Source: JAPEKQ01 sp964597945 (GTDB lineage Bacteria > Joyebacterota > Joyebacteria > Joyebacterales > Joyebacteraceae). From it: a stretch of 16,953 bases of DNA. Below the pieces are notes generated by a model that saw nothing but the letters and a program-made list of their open reading frames with translations, did no database searches and had not been told where the DNA came from. The DNA lies in contig CAZRAD010000048.1 in the NCBI GenBank assembly GCA_964597945.1, forward strand, positions 1 to 16,953. Direction: 5' to 3'. Positions 5,926 through 15,737 of the stretch are shown one piece after another (position 1 is the first letter of the stretch; the number at the start of each line of letters is the position of its first letter). The translations under genes were made by a program, and so were the position numbers.

Positions 5926-8900
5926 ATGCGAAGAAGCCTGTTCATAGCGGTTCTTGCTCTGGCCGCCATCCTCGCGAGCAGCGGGGCGTTCGCCAAGACC
6001 TACAACAGCCCTCACGTCAACGGCCACGTGACCACGGAGCCGCACGACTGGGAGCCCGATGAGCTGGGCGTGGTGGATCCGGACAACGACAACCGGTGGG
6101 GGCCGAGCGACGCGGACATGGTCGATCTCTACGTCACGTGGGATGCCGACAGTCTCTTCATCGGCGTGACGACCGTGAACGGCCCGAGCAGCTACGGCAA
6201 CGGCTATCTCTTGTTCATCGACACGGACGCGCAGAACGGGATCACCGGCGCCACCGACTTCACGGGCGCCGATTTCTATGCGCGACAGATCACGTTCAGC
6301 ACGATGGGTGCGGATGTTGTGATGGGTGGCTGGAATCTTCCCGGTGTCTTCGATGTGAAGCACTGCTCCGACCCGACGGCCACGACGGACTTCGTCGGTG
6401 TCTACTCGCAGGCCAATCCGGGCTGGAAGCACTTCGAGGCGCGATTCTCGTGGGACGGGTTCTTCGGGCTCGGCGACGGTGTGGTGCCCCCGGGCACGAC
6501 CATGCGGTTCATCGGCGCCATCGTCGGCGGCGACGGGTCCGGCGCGTACGATGCGATGCCCACCTCGTCGACCGGCATCGAGTCGAACAGCTCGACCGAG
6601 TGGAACGCCATCACCGACCTCGACAACTACTACGAGGTGCCGATCGACGCCAACGGCGACGGGGTTCCCGACACGGGCTTCCCGCCGGGCGGCTCCATCT
6701 CCGGCACCGTGACGCTCGACGACCCGCTCGATGACACGACCGTCGTGACGGTTACCGCATACGACGGCGCGACGGCCGTCAAGAGCGGGCAGACCGCCCC
6801 CGGCGGCGGTGAGTACACGATCTACCTCGTGCCGGACGGGACCTACGACGTGGTCGCGACCGCGCCGTCCTACCTCTCCGAGACCATCGAGGATGTTGTG
6901 CTCGAGGACGAGCCGGAGTTGACCGACATCGACTTCTCGCTGATGAAGGTCACCGGCCGCATCAACGGGCAGGTAGCGCTCACCGGCGGACCGTCTCAGG
7001 ATGTGACGGTCACTGCGTACAACCTCGCGACAGGTGAGCCCGGCGGCGACGGTTCGCACATCGTGGCCGGCGGGACCGGGGCCTTTTCGATCGGCACCGT
7101 GCTCGACGGCGATTGGCTCGTGAGGACCGAAGCCAAGGGTTACGTCCCCGCCGTCTCCGGGACGACGACGGTTGCCGACGGAGATACTGTCGACGTCGGC
7201 ATGCTCTCGTCCGCGGCGGTCGTCGCGACGCAGTACGCGTTCGTCGACTCAATGGGTGTCACCGTCTATGGCGTGGGGACGACCGTGAGTTTGCCGGATG
7301 ACGAGATCTACTACTACGCCGACGCGTGGGTCGAGCCACGCGACGACGACGACCGCGTGGCCTACTGGGATGATGATGCACAGGACGGTGTCACGCTCTC
7401 CGTGACGAAGCTCGACCCGGCCTATCCGCCCGACGGCGTGGTCGTCATCGCGGACACGAACTCGGTCGCGATCCCGGACTGGACTCTCACCTCCGAGATG
7501 TTCGTCGATGGGCGGGCGGGTATCCGCATTGCCGACGATGAGGTCGAGGTTCTGAGGCTCCTCGCCAGTACGGCGACGCGGAGCTCGGGCGTGCTCGAGG
7601 TCGGCATCGGCGCCGCGCGGCCGACGCTGCTCGCGCTCACCGCGGAGGAGTACGCGGTGACCGCCGGTGACAGCGGCACGGCGATGACCGGACAGCTCAA
7701 GGACGGTAGCGGCAACGACGCGCAGGTCGCCGACGTCAACGTCAGCATGACGGCGCTCGGAGCGGGCGGCGGGTTCAGCGTGACGAATCTCACGACCGAT
7801 CCGAACGGCCGCTTCACGACGGTCTTCACCTCGACGACGGCCGGGACCACACACGTGACGGCGGTCATCGATCCGGCCTCGGCGTACGCGACCATCGATG
7901 TCGACACGCTGGAGATCTCCATCAGCCCGGATGTCGCCGCGCTCGTCGAGCTCTCGGCGACGCCGGTCGCGCTCAGGACCGGCGATACGGCGACACTCAC
8001 CGCATCGGTGGTCGACGACTACGGCAACGCGGTCGCGCAGAGCGGCCTCTCCGTAGCCCTCACCGCGAGCCCGGCGAACCTCGTGTCCGCGCTCGACACT
8101 CCGATCGTGACTGATGCGACGGGTGTGGCCACAGGCGAACTCGTTGCCGGAACGTCCTACGGCACGATCGAGATCAACGGTTCCACCGGGAGACTGCCGG
8201 TCGAGACGGTATACCTCCCTGTCGACGCGACGATCGTGGCGATCGACGAGACGGCGCCCGAGTCGGATCCGGATCACAACAGTCTTGAGGGCGTCGATCT
8301 GACCATCCTCAGCGTGACGAACGACGCGGACGATCTCACGGTGACACTGAAGTTCAACTCGAGCTGGGACGGCGTCCATCTTGCGGCACTGTACGAGACG
8401 CATGGCGACGCGAACGGTGGTCTGACCGACCCGTTCGGCTTCCCCGTCAACTACGGACACGCATACGCACCGGACTATTGCTTCACGTACAAGTACGCGG
8501 CGGACGACTACTCCGACCTCCGTCGTCACACCGGGAGCGAGTGGGAGCACTACGACTTCGACCTCGAGGAATGGCGCATCGGCTACGCTGACGGCGTCAA
8601 CGGCGTGACGCAGGGGCTGACCACGAAGAATGAGACCGAGGCGATCATTCAGGTTCCCCTCTCGGTCATCGACGCGTCCCCCGGCGACACCGTTCGGCTT
8701 GAGGTCTACGTGATGCAGGAGACCGACGGCGAGAAGCGGACGGCGCTGGACTCGGTCCCGAACGACGCGACGCACGACATGGTCCCGGATGTCGGGGAGT
8801 GGTGGGAGACCGCGACGACACCGGTAGCGCTTGGCAACTACACGACCTACGTCGTGCGCGAGGAGGGCGACGCCCCGATGCTGGCCAACGGTCTCGCTGC

Positions 8901-11065
8901 GCCGACGCCCGCAGCTCCGGGCGATCTCGTCCTCTACACGGTCGAGGTGACGGACACCGGCGGCGGCATCGGTGACGTTTTCCTCAACCTCTCGCCGATC
9001 GGCGGTACTCAGATCGTCCGGATGCGCGACGACGGCGCAGGAGCCGACGCATCCGCGGGCGACGGGATCTACTCGGCCTCGGAGACGCTGACATCCGGCG
9101 CATCGAACGGGGACCAGACCGTGACCGTGACGGCGCGCGACGCGACCAACGTCTGGCCGTCGACCTTCAGCATCACCGTGACGGTCAACAACCCGCCTGT
9201 TGCGCTCCGCGAGTTCGTCGATGCCGAGGGCGACGACCACGGCCCGAACCAGACCAGCAACGGCCAGCCGAACGGCACGCCGATCGGAGGCCTCTACTAT
9301 CACTACCCGACGGACATCGTCTTCGAGCCGGGTTCCTTCGACATCACCAACGTTGAGATCTTCGAGGACGGTGACTGGCTCGTTTTCCGGACGACCATCG
9401 CGGAGCTCAAGGGTCACCTGGAGCAGGATGCCGCCGACTGGGGAGCACCGCAGCCGAGCCAGCAGACGTGCGACGACGAGTTCCGCACGGATATGAACCT
9501 TCAGAAGATCGACATCTACATCGATGCGAAGGAGGGTGCCGGATCGACGAGCGGGTTCCCGGGCAGGAATGTGGACGTGGCGACTGTCGATGCGTGGGAC
9601 TACGGCATCTCCGTTGAGGGATGGGGCAAGTGGTTCATCATGTCGAACGACTCGAACTCCTCGGCGAACTGGGGACTCTTCAAGAACGACAGCGATGTCT
9701 CGCTCTGCAACAACTACGTGGATGACACCATCGACATCCGGGTCCGCCGTGACCTCTTCGGCGACGACGGCGCTGAGGATGAAGATATTGGGAACTGGGA
9801 CATCATCGTCTGTCTCTCCTCACACGACGGCGACTCGAACGATCAGAACCTCGGCGGCATCCGCTGGATCAACGCCAACACCGGCCAGTGGCAGTTCGGT
9901 GGCGGCGCGGACAGTGAGGACGGCCGCGACCGCGATGCGAACATCATCGACGTGGCGGTCAGCCACGGTTCCGGGCACGAGCCGGGTCGGAGCCAGGAGG
10001 AGATGCTCGATTACACCGCCGCCGAGGCGGAGGAGCGATTCGCCAACAACATGATCGCGTGCGTTCTCGAGGCGAGCTTCGCCGAGGACTTCTCACCGCC
10101 GGTCATCACGCCGTTCGTCCCCGAGGGCAGCATTCAGCACGTTCCATGGTTGGCTCTGGCCGAGGCGCCGGCGGTGTTCTGGACGACGATCACCGACGTG
10201 GCGTCGGGTGTCGAGGAGGCCACTTTCATCTGGGAGGCCTACGGCGACACGACGCAGCACATCGAGCGGATGGTGAACCTCAAGGGAGACATCTGGGCGG
10301 CCGACGTGAGTCGGGACGACATCGTGGCGGCGACGAACGAGGTCGAGCTCAACGTCACCGGCCAGGCACGCGGCATCACCGCCCGCATTCGAGCCGTGGA
10401 TGGTTCATCACACGAGAACGAGATCACGGCGGGGCCGTTCGCGATGGCTGTGCCGGAACCGTGGGCGGCCGAGCAGTCGGTCGTGGTCGCGGACACGATG
10501 TCGTTCGCAGAAGATGGGTACGACCTCGTCTTCCAGGACGGCACCATCGTCACGCTGACCGATGGCGACCTGCCGGCTCGGAGCGACGTATCGGTCGTTG
10601 TCCGTCCGCTGGCGCCGGCCGACNNNNNNNNNNNNNNNNNNNNNNNNNNNNNNNNNNNNNNNNNNNNNNNNNNNNNNNNNNNNNNNNNNNNNNNNNNNNN
10701 NNNNNNNNNNNNNNNNNNNNNNNGACGATGACGCCGGGCTCTCCGGTGTTCTGGCCGAGCCGAACCCGTTCTCGCCGAATGGGGACGGACTCTACGATAA
10801 GACGGTCGTCACGTTCTACATCGCTCGCGAGTCCGAGCATGTCAATATCGAGTTCTACGACCTCACCGGAAAGCTCGCCAGGCGCTTCATCTGGCACCAG
10901 CCGACCGAGTACATCGGGCGTACGCCCATCAAGATCGAGTGGGACGGGACCGACATGCACGGAGAGGTCGTCCCGTACGGAATCTACATCATGCGAGTCG
11001 AAGCCAGGTTCAGACAGCAGCCGACCTACGAGCGGGTCAACGCCCCTGTGGTCGTCATCAAGTAA
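5926..11065 (+). CDS. Giant secreted multidomain carbohydrate-binding protein with glucodextranase-C-like and FlgD-like domains (interrupted by assembly gap)
   Basis: Starts at ATG 5926, six bases after GAGGAG. The first 1,566 residues precede the gap and the last 113 follow it. Signal peptide 1-23; CBM9/DOMON-like domain about 24-245; two carboxypeptidase-regulatory-like beta-sandwiches about 256-340 (GSISGTVTL...DGTYDVVATAPSYL) and 342-427; two Ig-like (Big_1-type) domains about 568-665 and 675-766; a second DOMON-like domain about 767-976; an Ig-like domain about 985-1088; a glucodextranase domain C-like module about 1090-1392 (EGDDHGP, YHYPTDIVFEPGSFDITNVE, QKIDIYIDA, AWDYGISVEGWG); another Ig-like region; then a FlgD-like C-terminal domain (NPFSPNGDGLYD, IEWDGTDMHGEVVPYGIY). 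I see no glycoside hydrolase catalytic domain. Glucodextranase-C modules accompany dextran- and pullulan-degrading enzymes, so a surface alpha-glucan-binding role is inferred. It is rich in Asp, Gly and Thr, as secreted proteins often are. The adjacent PorV-family gene suggests its export or anchoring partner. Confidence 0.85.
10624..10723. other. Assembly gap of 100 Ns inside the giant gene
   Basis: Exactly 100 Ns, a common scaffold placeholder. The reading frame before the gap ends with the codon at 10621-10623, and the frame after it begins with the codon at 10724. A 100-base gap breaks the frame by one, so the true length is probably different and a multiple of three. Confidence 0.95.
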
Positions 11066-11074
11066 GGAGCGCAC

Positions 11075-11956
11075 ATGAAGAGAACAGCAACGCTCGTCCT
11101 CTGCGCAGCGCTCGCGCTCGTCCCGGTCACGGCCTCAGCCAATTTCGTTGAGACCGAACTCGGTGCGCGGGCGATGGGCATGGGCGGCGCGTTCGTCGCG
11201 GTGGCCGACGACGTCACCGCGCTTCACTGGAACCCGGCGGGCCTCGCATCACTCGAGCGCGTCGAGGTATTCGGAATGCGCACGAGCGTCTATGGTGTCG
11301 AGGGGGTGTCGGAGGACGCGGCGATCGTCGGATACGGCAACGGCAAGTACGGCGCCGCCGTCGGGTGGATGCGCACGGGAGCACAGGACCTCTACAGTGA
11401 GGACACCATCATCGCCGGATACGGCTACGACGGGTGCTTCCTGGAAGGGCTCTCGGCGGGCGTGACGCTCAAGCGCTTCTCGATCGACGCGCCCGGGTAC
11501 GACTACTACAACGATCCCGCCTTCAACGAGGACGGCGACGCGGCGTTCTCGGCCGACCTCGGATGGCTCTACAGGCGGAACAACTGGACCGTCGGCGGCG
11601 CGTTCCGGAACCTCGGCGAGCCGGAGCTCCAGCTTCTCGACACGACCGAGGGGACCGACCCGATCTACGCCGAGATGCGCATGGGCGGTTCGTATCTGTT
11701 CCGCGATGTCATGCTCATGTCCGCGGAGTGGCGGATCCCGCGGGAGGCGCCGGCGTTCTACGATGAGAAGGCGACGCTCAATCTCGGGACCGAGGTCTGG
11801 TTCTATGATGCGTTCGCGCTCCGCGCGGGGATGAACCGCGACCGGATCACGGCGGGCGTCGGGATCAAATCGCAGAACCTCAGAGTCGACGTCGCGCTGC
11901 TCTCCGAGCGGCGCATCGGCAGCCTCTACAGGCTCTCGGCGATGTACGTCTGGTAG
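11075..11956 (+). CDS. PorV/PorQ-family outer-membrane beta-barrel
   Basis: A 293-residue protein with a signal peptide (cleavage after TASA, residue 22), followed by the family hallmark GARAMGMGGAFVAVADD...HWNPAGLA at residues 30-58, resembling FadL-type and PorV/PorQ (UPF0164) proteins. Alternating beta-strands continue to a C-terminal aromatic end (MYVW), as expected for outer-membrane insertion. The ATG lies nine bases after the stop of the giant gene, and its ribosome site AAGGAG overlaps that stop, so the two are translated from one message. PorV in Bacteroidetes is the shuttle that helps release and modify type IX secretion substrates bearing C-terminal signals. Since the gene upstream ends in a FlgD-like domain, a matched carrier-cargo pair is a reasonable inference. 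No other type IX components are in the window, so a transport function in its own right cannot be excluded. Confidence 0.85.
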   Translation: MKRTATLVLCAALALVPVTASANFVETELGARAMGMGGAFVAVADDVTALHWNPAGLASLERVEVFGMRTSVYGVEGVSEDAAIVGYGNGKYGAAVGWMRTGAQDLYSEDTIIAGYGYDGCFLEGLSAGVTLKRFSIDAPGYDYYNDPAFNEDGDAAFSADLGWLYRRNNWTVGGAFRNLGEPELQLLDTTEGTDPIYAEMRMGGSYLFRDVMLMSAEWRIPREAPAFYDEKATLNLGTEVWFYDAFALRAGMNRDRITAGVGIKSQNLRVDVALLSERRIGSLYRLSAMYVW

Positions 11957-11964
11957 CAAGCGAG

Positions 11965-11980
11965 GCCGCGCATTCGCGGC
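11965..11980 (+). other. Intercistronic GC hairpin
   Basis: GCCGCG (11965-11970) and CGCGGC (11975-11980) form a 6-bp stem with a CATT tetraloop, eight bases after the PorV-type gene's stop. No U-tract follows, so it is more likely an mRNA-stabilising or processing element than a full terminator. The following gene begins 84 bases later. Confidence 0.4.
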
Positions 11981-12063
11981 GTGCGGCACGACGCAATCGA
12001 AGGTCACTGTGAAAGAAGACACACGGAAAGTCACGAGGGTGTGACCGAGACAAGGAGCAGCCC

Positions 12064-13524
12064 TTGACACGACAGAGGAGATACGGGGCGGCGGGAACGG
12101 CAACGTTCCTTGCGACGGCTCTGCTCCTGGCCCTGGCTCCACCGGCGACGGCGATTACGACGCTGGAGGGATACTCCGACATGATGACCGTGCTGAAGAG
12201 CGGCGTCGGCGGAGACCCAAGCTGGGAGTTGGAGAACCCGAGGCTCTATGCCGAGCTCAGGCTGAAGACGAGCCCATGGACCGATATCGATACGTTCCTG
12301 AAGGTCGCGGCGGAGTCGAGCGACTGGGTGGACGATGTCAACGACGTAGATTCGAAGAGGACCGATCTGTTCCTGAAGGAGGGGCACCTCAGGTTCCGCG
12401 GCGACCGAGTCGAAGCCTACCTGTTCACTCGGCAGGACCGGTTCTGGCTGAACGAACCGCTTCTGGGGGTGCTTGACCAGGGACAGGTGAAGGACGATTC
12501 GTACGGTGCGCGGGCACAGGGTATCAGGCTCGACTTCTGGGATACCTATGGTCTCCAGGGGGCGTTCTTCTACAGTGACAAGAGCAACGGGTACGATCAC
12601 CGCGCCGGCCGCGTCAGCAGGTTCTTCGCGGAAGACCGCATCGTGCTCGGCAGCACCTACGCCCGAGCCGACTACCAGGACTTCGACGAGGTCATCGCCT
12701 TCGACGGCGAACTGGCCGTCGGCGAACTCGTCCCTGCGCTCCGGCGGTTCGGACGCGTGACCTGGGCGACCGAGTACGGACGCAACACGTCCAGGGACTC
12801 ACGGTATCCGGGCGACGATGGCCGCAACGGCATCAAGACGGAGCTTCGTGACGTCAAGGTCGGGCCGTTTCGCTTCCTCGGCTCGTACGAGGACATCGGG
12901 ACGATCTTCTATACGGACGAGCTTTCGAGCGGGGACAATCGAAACAAGAACGGTTACACCCGCTACTACGCCGAGGCGCACTACCGCGTGCCGACGAAGG
13001 CGGTCAACCTGAAGGGCTGGACCTACAAGGAAGAACCCAAGGCGGGGCCGGATGCCGAGGAGGGGACCCGCAAGGAATGGGGGACCGAGGCCTATCTCGA
13101 GTTCGTCAACGGGTTCACCGGCAAGGTCGAGTACAAGTACTTCGAGAACCGCGACGGGATCTGGCCGAATCTCTTCACCGAGGTCACCGGCGAGAACCGT
13201 CTCGTCAAGCTCGTGCTTCAGTACCGAATCAAGGACATGAATGCGGACTACGAGCTGACGGCGTACGGGTTCGGTGTGAACGTCAACCTGAGCGAGAACT
13301 GGAAGTTCTACGCGCGCGTGATGAACGTCGATGAGCTGACCGAGTCACGCCAGACGGCCTTTGCGCAGCTCAGGTACCTGGGATGGTCCGGGGCCGAGTT
13401 CTTCGTTGAGTTCGGCAACCCCGACCAGAGCAACGACTTCGTGAACGACGGAGATTTCGTCAATCACGACTCGGGAGCTACGACGGAGAAGGTGTTCAAG
13501 GCATTCGTGAGGATCTACTACTAG
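12064..13524 (+). CDS. Predicted outer-membrane beta-barrel (porin-like), unrecognised family
   Basis: A 486-residue protein from a TTG start at 12064. That start is supported by AAGGAG six bases upstream (12052-12057) and by the signal peptide it gives (TRQRRYG, hydrophobic core, likely cut after PATA near residue 30). The mature chain shows amphipathic beta-strand alternation throughout: segments like LYAELRLKT, GKVEYKYFENRDGI, KLVLQYRIKD, FGVNVNLSENWKFYARVMNV, with short turns rich in Asp, Asn and Gly. It ends in VFKAFVRIYY, an aromatic C-terminus fit for barrel assembly. I do not recognise the family by name. Placed between the PorV-type gene and the CBM48 barrel, it may be the channel or a partner channel for imported oligosaccharides, but nothing in the sequence proves substrate. 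Many acidic and aromatic residues would suit a sugar-conducting pore. Confidence 0.75.
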   Translation: MTRQRRYGAAGTATFLATALLLALAPPATAITTLEGYSDMMTVLKSGVGGDPSWELENPRLYAELRLKTSPWTDIDTFLKVAAESSDWVDDVNDVDSKRTDLFLKEGHLRFRGDRVEAYLFTRQDRFWLNEPLLGVLDQGQVKDDSYGARAQGIRLDFWDTYGLQGAFFYSDKSNGYDHRAGRVSRFFAEDRIVLGSTYARADYQDFDEVIAFDGELAVGELVPALRRFGRVTWATEYGRNTSRDSRYPGDDGRNGIKTELRDVKVGPFRFLGSYEDIGTIFYTDELSSGDNRNKNGYTRYYAEAHYRVPTKAVNLKGWTYKEEPKAGPDAEEGTRKEWGTEAYLEFVNGFTGKVEYKYFENRDGIWPNLFTEVTGENRLVKLVLQYRIKDMNADYELTAYGFGVNVNLSENWKFYARVMNVDELTESRQTAFAQLRYLGWSGAEFFVEFGNPDQSNDFVNDGDFVNHDSGATTEKVFKAFVRIYY

Positions 13525-13530
13525 CGAGCC

Positions 13531-13585
13531 GTCGGGGCCCCTTGCGGGTGTCCGACAGCGGAGCAGGCTCCCGGGTCCGCTCCGC
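13531..13585 (+). other. Two tandem inverted repeats upstream of the CBM48-barrel gene
   Basis: First: GTCGG (13531-13535) with CCGAC (13552-13556), and inner CCC (13538-13540) with GGG (13546-13548). Second: GCGGAGC (13558-13564) with GCTCCGC (13579-13585), a perfect 7-bp stem with a 14-nt loop. They fill most of the 79-base spacer. No U-tract is present, so these may tune mRNA stability or expression within the operon. Confidence 0.4.
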
Positions 13586-13603
13586 CTGAGCGGGGAAGAG
13601 TGT

Positions 13604-15724
13604 ATGAGAGCGAAGAATCTTCTGAGCGTGGTGTTGCTGGCGATGCTCGTCTTTGTGGCGGCCTCGCACGCGGAGATCGCAAAAGTGGACGGTGGTATCG
13701 AGTTCGCCTATTACGATCCTTACGCGGCGAGCGTCAGCGTGGCGGGTATCTTCAACGACTGGAACATGAACGCGAATCCGATGACTCTCGGGGACGACGG
13801 GACGTGGCGGGCGGTCATCGACCTGGGAGCCGGGAGCTACGAGTACAAGTTCGTGGTCAACGGCTCGCAGTGGGTGGCCGACCCGGACAACCCGAAGACC
13901 GCCGGGGACTATGGCAACTCGCTGCTCGTCGTTGGCGACGACGGCGACATCGCCGCGGCGGACACATCGACGGCCATCTCCAATACGCAGGTCAACTCAC
14001 GCGTTCGTCTTGAGGGATGGTACCGGGCCAGCTACGACACCGAGTCCGAGGTCGAAGACGACCCGACGTGGCGTCTGACCCGCCCGGACCACGAGGTGTT
14101 CATCTCGGTCGTTCCGACGGTGACCGATCAGGTGACCGGTCGCGCGACGCTCCGGTTCTACACGGGCGAGGGCGAAGTGCACGAGGTCGCCGCCGACCTC
14201 TACGACGGGCGCGTCAGGCTCGAGGGCAGCCTGTTCTCCGTCATGGGGTTCTACAACGAAGAGGTCCTCCAGTTCGATGAGCCGTTCGAACTCGTCGGAC
14301 ATCGCGACCTGGCCGGTACGATCCCCGAGGAGCATGTGGCGTTCGGGCGCGGCGCGCAGGGCATGATCGGTGATACCGGCTTCTGGGGCTTCGATCTGAC
14401 CGGCGCGTACACCAACACGTACGATGCCGACATCTACAATGATCCCGATATCTACGATAGAACCGGCACGGACCTCCTCGCGGCCCGACTGACGCGGCCG
14501 CTGGGTCCGGTCACGCTCGGTGCGACGTATGCGTCGTGGCGCGACGGCTGGTGGATCGGCTTCCAGGGCACGAACACGAGTCCGCATCTCGATGAGTATC
14601 TGGCGGAGAGCGGAACGACGAGCGACTGGTTCGAGATGGCGAACACCGAGCGGTTCACGGCGTTCGACGTCGACTACCCCATCAACGACCAGTACGGTGT
14701 GAAGCTCGGGTACGCGCTCTACGGCTACGAGAGCAAGTGGGACATGGGCAACTTCGAGAAGGTCAATGGCGACGAGTTCGCCAACGGCGCGATCGATGTC
14801 GTCGCCGGCGACATGAACGGGTCCATGATCATCGCGGAGCTCAGCGCCGAGCCCGTTGAGCCGCTCGATCTTGATATCGAGTTCGTGAAGTACTCGCTCG
14901 ACGGAATGGAGGACGGGGAGGAGTACACGACCGCTGGGACATCCCAGTTCATGACCATGGGGACGACCGGCTGGGGCAATCTCTGGCCCACCCTGCAGAT
15001 CCGCTCCTATACCGAGGTCTCCGAAGCGGGGTCCCCGCTGACGGCCTCGGTCCTCGCTCCGATCCCTGAGATCGACGGGACCTCCATCGAGTTCGATGGC
15101 GGGTTCGGGCTCGGGATCTTCGATCTCGGCCTCGAGTACGATCGCTTGGGCTACAACGCGGTGTTCACGGACACGGTCGCGATGATGACGGGCACCGACG
15201 AACTCGACGTCACGGCGACACGGTTCGCCGGCAGCGCGCGCGCGAACATCATTGAGGACCGTCTCTGGTTCCAGATCGCCGGTGAGTCGCGCTCTCTCGA
15301 GTATGATCCCGATGAGAGCGACCACGGCTTCTACGACACGATGGAAGCTATTTTCAGTGGCGGGTACAGCATCACTCAGGACTGGAGCGTGCTCTTCGAC
15401 GTGCGACACGTCACGTACAAGGATGTGCCGACGACGACCGTCAGTGACACGACGTCCGTTCGCGCGACGACCTACGACGATGAGTCGTTCATGGCGCCCT
15501 ATGTGGCGGTCGTGTTCAGTCCGCGTCCGAACGTTCAGCTTCGTGTCGGATACGGCGTCGATCCGCTGAGCTACATCGACTCACCGGTCGAGGGTCGCGA
15601 GAACGGTCGGGAACGCTGGCGCTCGAACTACATGTGGGAGCACGGCGACGCAAGCAGTATCGACGCCGAAGAGGCGCTGGCCGATGCGAGGACCATCGGC
15701 ATCATGGCGCTCATCACGTTCTAA
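13604..15724 (+). CDS. CBM48 (AMPK-beta-type glycogen-binding) module fused to an outer-membrane beta-barrel
   Basis: A 706-residue protein from ATG 13604, preceded by GGGGAAGAG. Signal peptide 1-23 (cleavage after SHA). Residues about 28-112 form a CBM48/glycogen-binding module: VAGIFNDW (Trp53), GSYEYKFVVNGSQW (Lys82, Trp90) and GNSLLVV (Asn105). These match the glucan-contacting Trp, Lys, Trp and Asn of the AMPK beta subunit, so binding of alpha-1,4-glucan is likely. From about residue 125 to the end the chain alternates polar and hydrophobic residues in long beta-strands (RVRLEGWYRASYD, GRATLRFYTG, LGATYASWRDGWWIGFQ, APYVAVVFSPRPNVQLRVGYGV) and ends in ALITF with a terminal Phe, typical of barrels. 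The fusion would place a glucan-binding domain on a porin. Whether the module faces the periplasm or the outside is not evident. The downstream gene begins 13 bases after the stop, so they form one operon. Confidence 0.82.
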   Translation: MRAKNLLSVVLLAMLVFVAASHAEIAKVDGGIEFAYYDPYAASVSVAGIFNDWNMNANPMTLGDDGTWRAVIDLGAGSYEYKFVVNGSQWVADPDNPKTAGDYGNSLLVVGDDGDIAAADTSTAISNTQVNSRVRLEGWYRASYDTESEVEDDPTWRLTRPDHEVFISVVPTVTDQVTGRATLRFYTGEGEVHEVAADLYDGRVRLEGSLFSVMGFYNEEVLQFDEPFELVGHRDLAGTIPEEHVAFGRGAQGMIGDTGFWGFDLTGAYTNTYDADIYNDPDIYDRTGTDLLAARLTRPLGPVTLGATYASWRDGWWIGFQGTNTSPHLDEYLAESGTTSDWFEMANTERFTAFDVDYPINDQYGVKLGYALYGYESKWDMGNFEKVNGDEFANGAIDVVAGDMNGSMIIAELSAEPVEPLDLDIEFVKYSLDGMEDGEEYTTAGTSQFMTMGTTGWGNLWPTLQIRSYTEVSEAGSPLTASVLAPIPEIDGTSIEFDGGFGLGIFDLGLEYDRLGYNAVFTDTVAMMTGTDELDVTATRFAGSARANIIEDRLWFQIAGESRSLEYDPDESDHGFYDTMEAIFSGGYSITQDWSVLFDVRHVTYKDVPTTTVSDTTSVRATTYDDESFMAPYVAVVFSPRPNVQLRVGYGVDPLSYIDSPVEGRENGRERWRSNYMWEHGDASSIDAEEALADARTIGIMALITF

Positions 15725-15737
15725 GGAGGACTCGACG

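Noticed and set aside
5866..7059. 397-codon - strand frame over the leader and start of the giant gene
   Set aside because: No ribosome site or domain; it is the mirror of the + coding frame's codon bias.
7249..9417. 722-codon open frame on the - strand opposite the giant gene
   Set aside because: It is a shadow of GC-rich Asp/Val/Thr codons. The + frame has a signal peptide and recognisable modules; the reverse product is compositionally odd (Arg, Val, Asp repeats) with no domains.
11249..12142. 297-codon - strand frame over the PorV-type gene
   Set aside because: Opposite a gene with a clear family motif and signal peptide; Arg/Glu/Val-rich shadow.
13537..13547. 11-mer GCCCCTTGCGG that is the reverse complement of 3527-3537
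   Set aside because: Two copies of a short GC-rich word in intergenic DNA are not enough to claim a dispersed repeat family.
12064..15724. SusC/SusD or TonB-dependent receptor identity for the two barrels
   Set aside because: No plug domain, TonB box or SusD-like tetratricopeptide lipoprotein is visible; the sequences look like simple porin-type barrels.
15684..15737. Longer N-terminus for the lipoprotein from 15684
   Set aside because: It overlaps the previous gene by 41 bases and would bury the signal peptide; AAGGAGGA supports ATG 15738.
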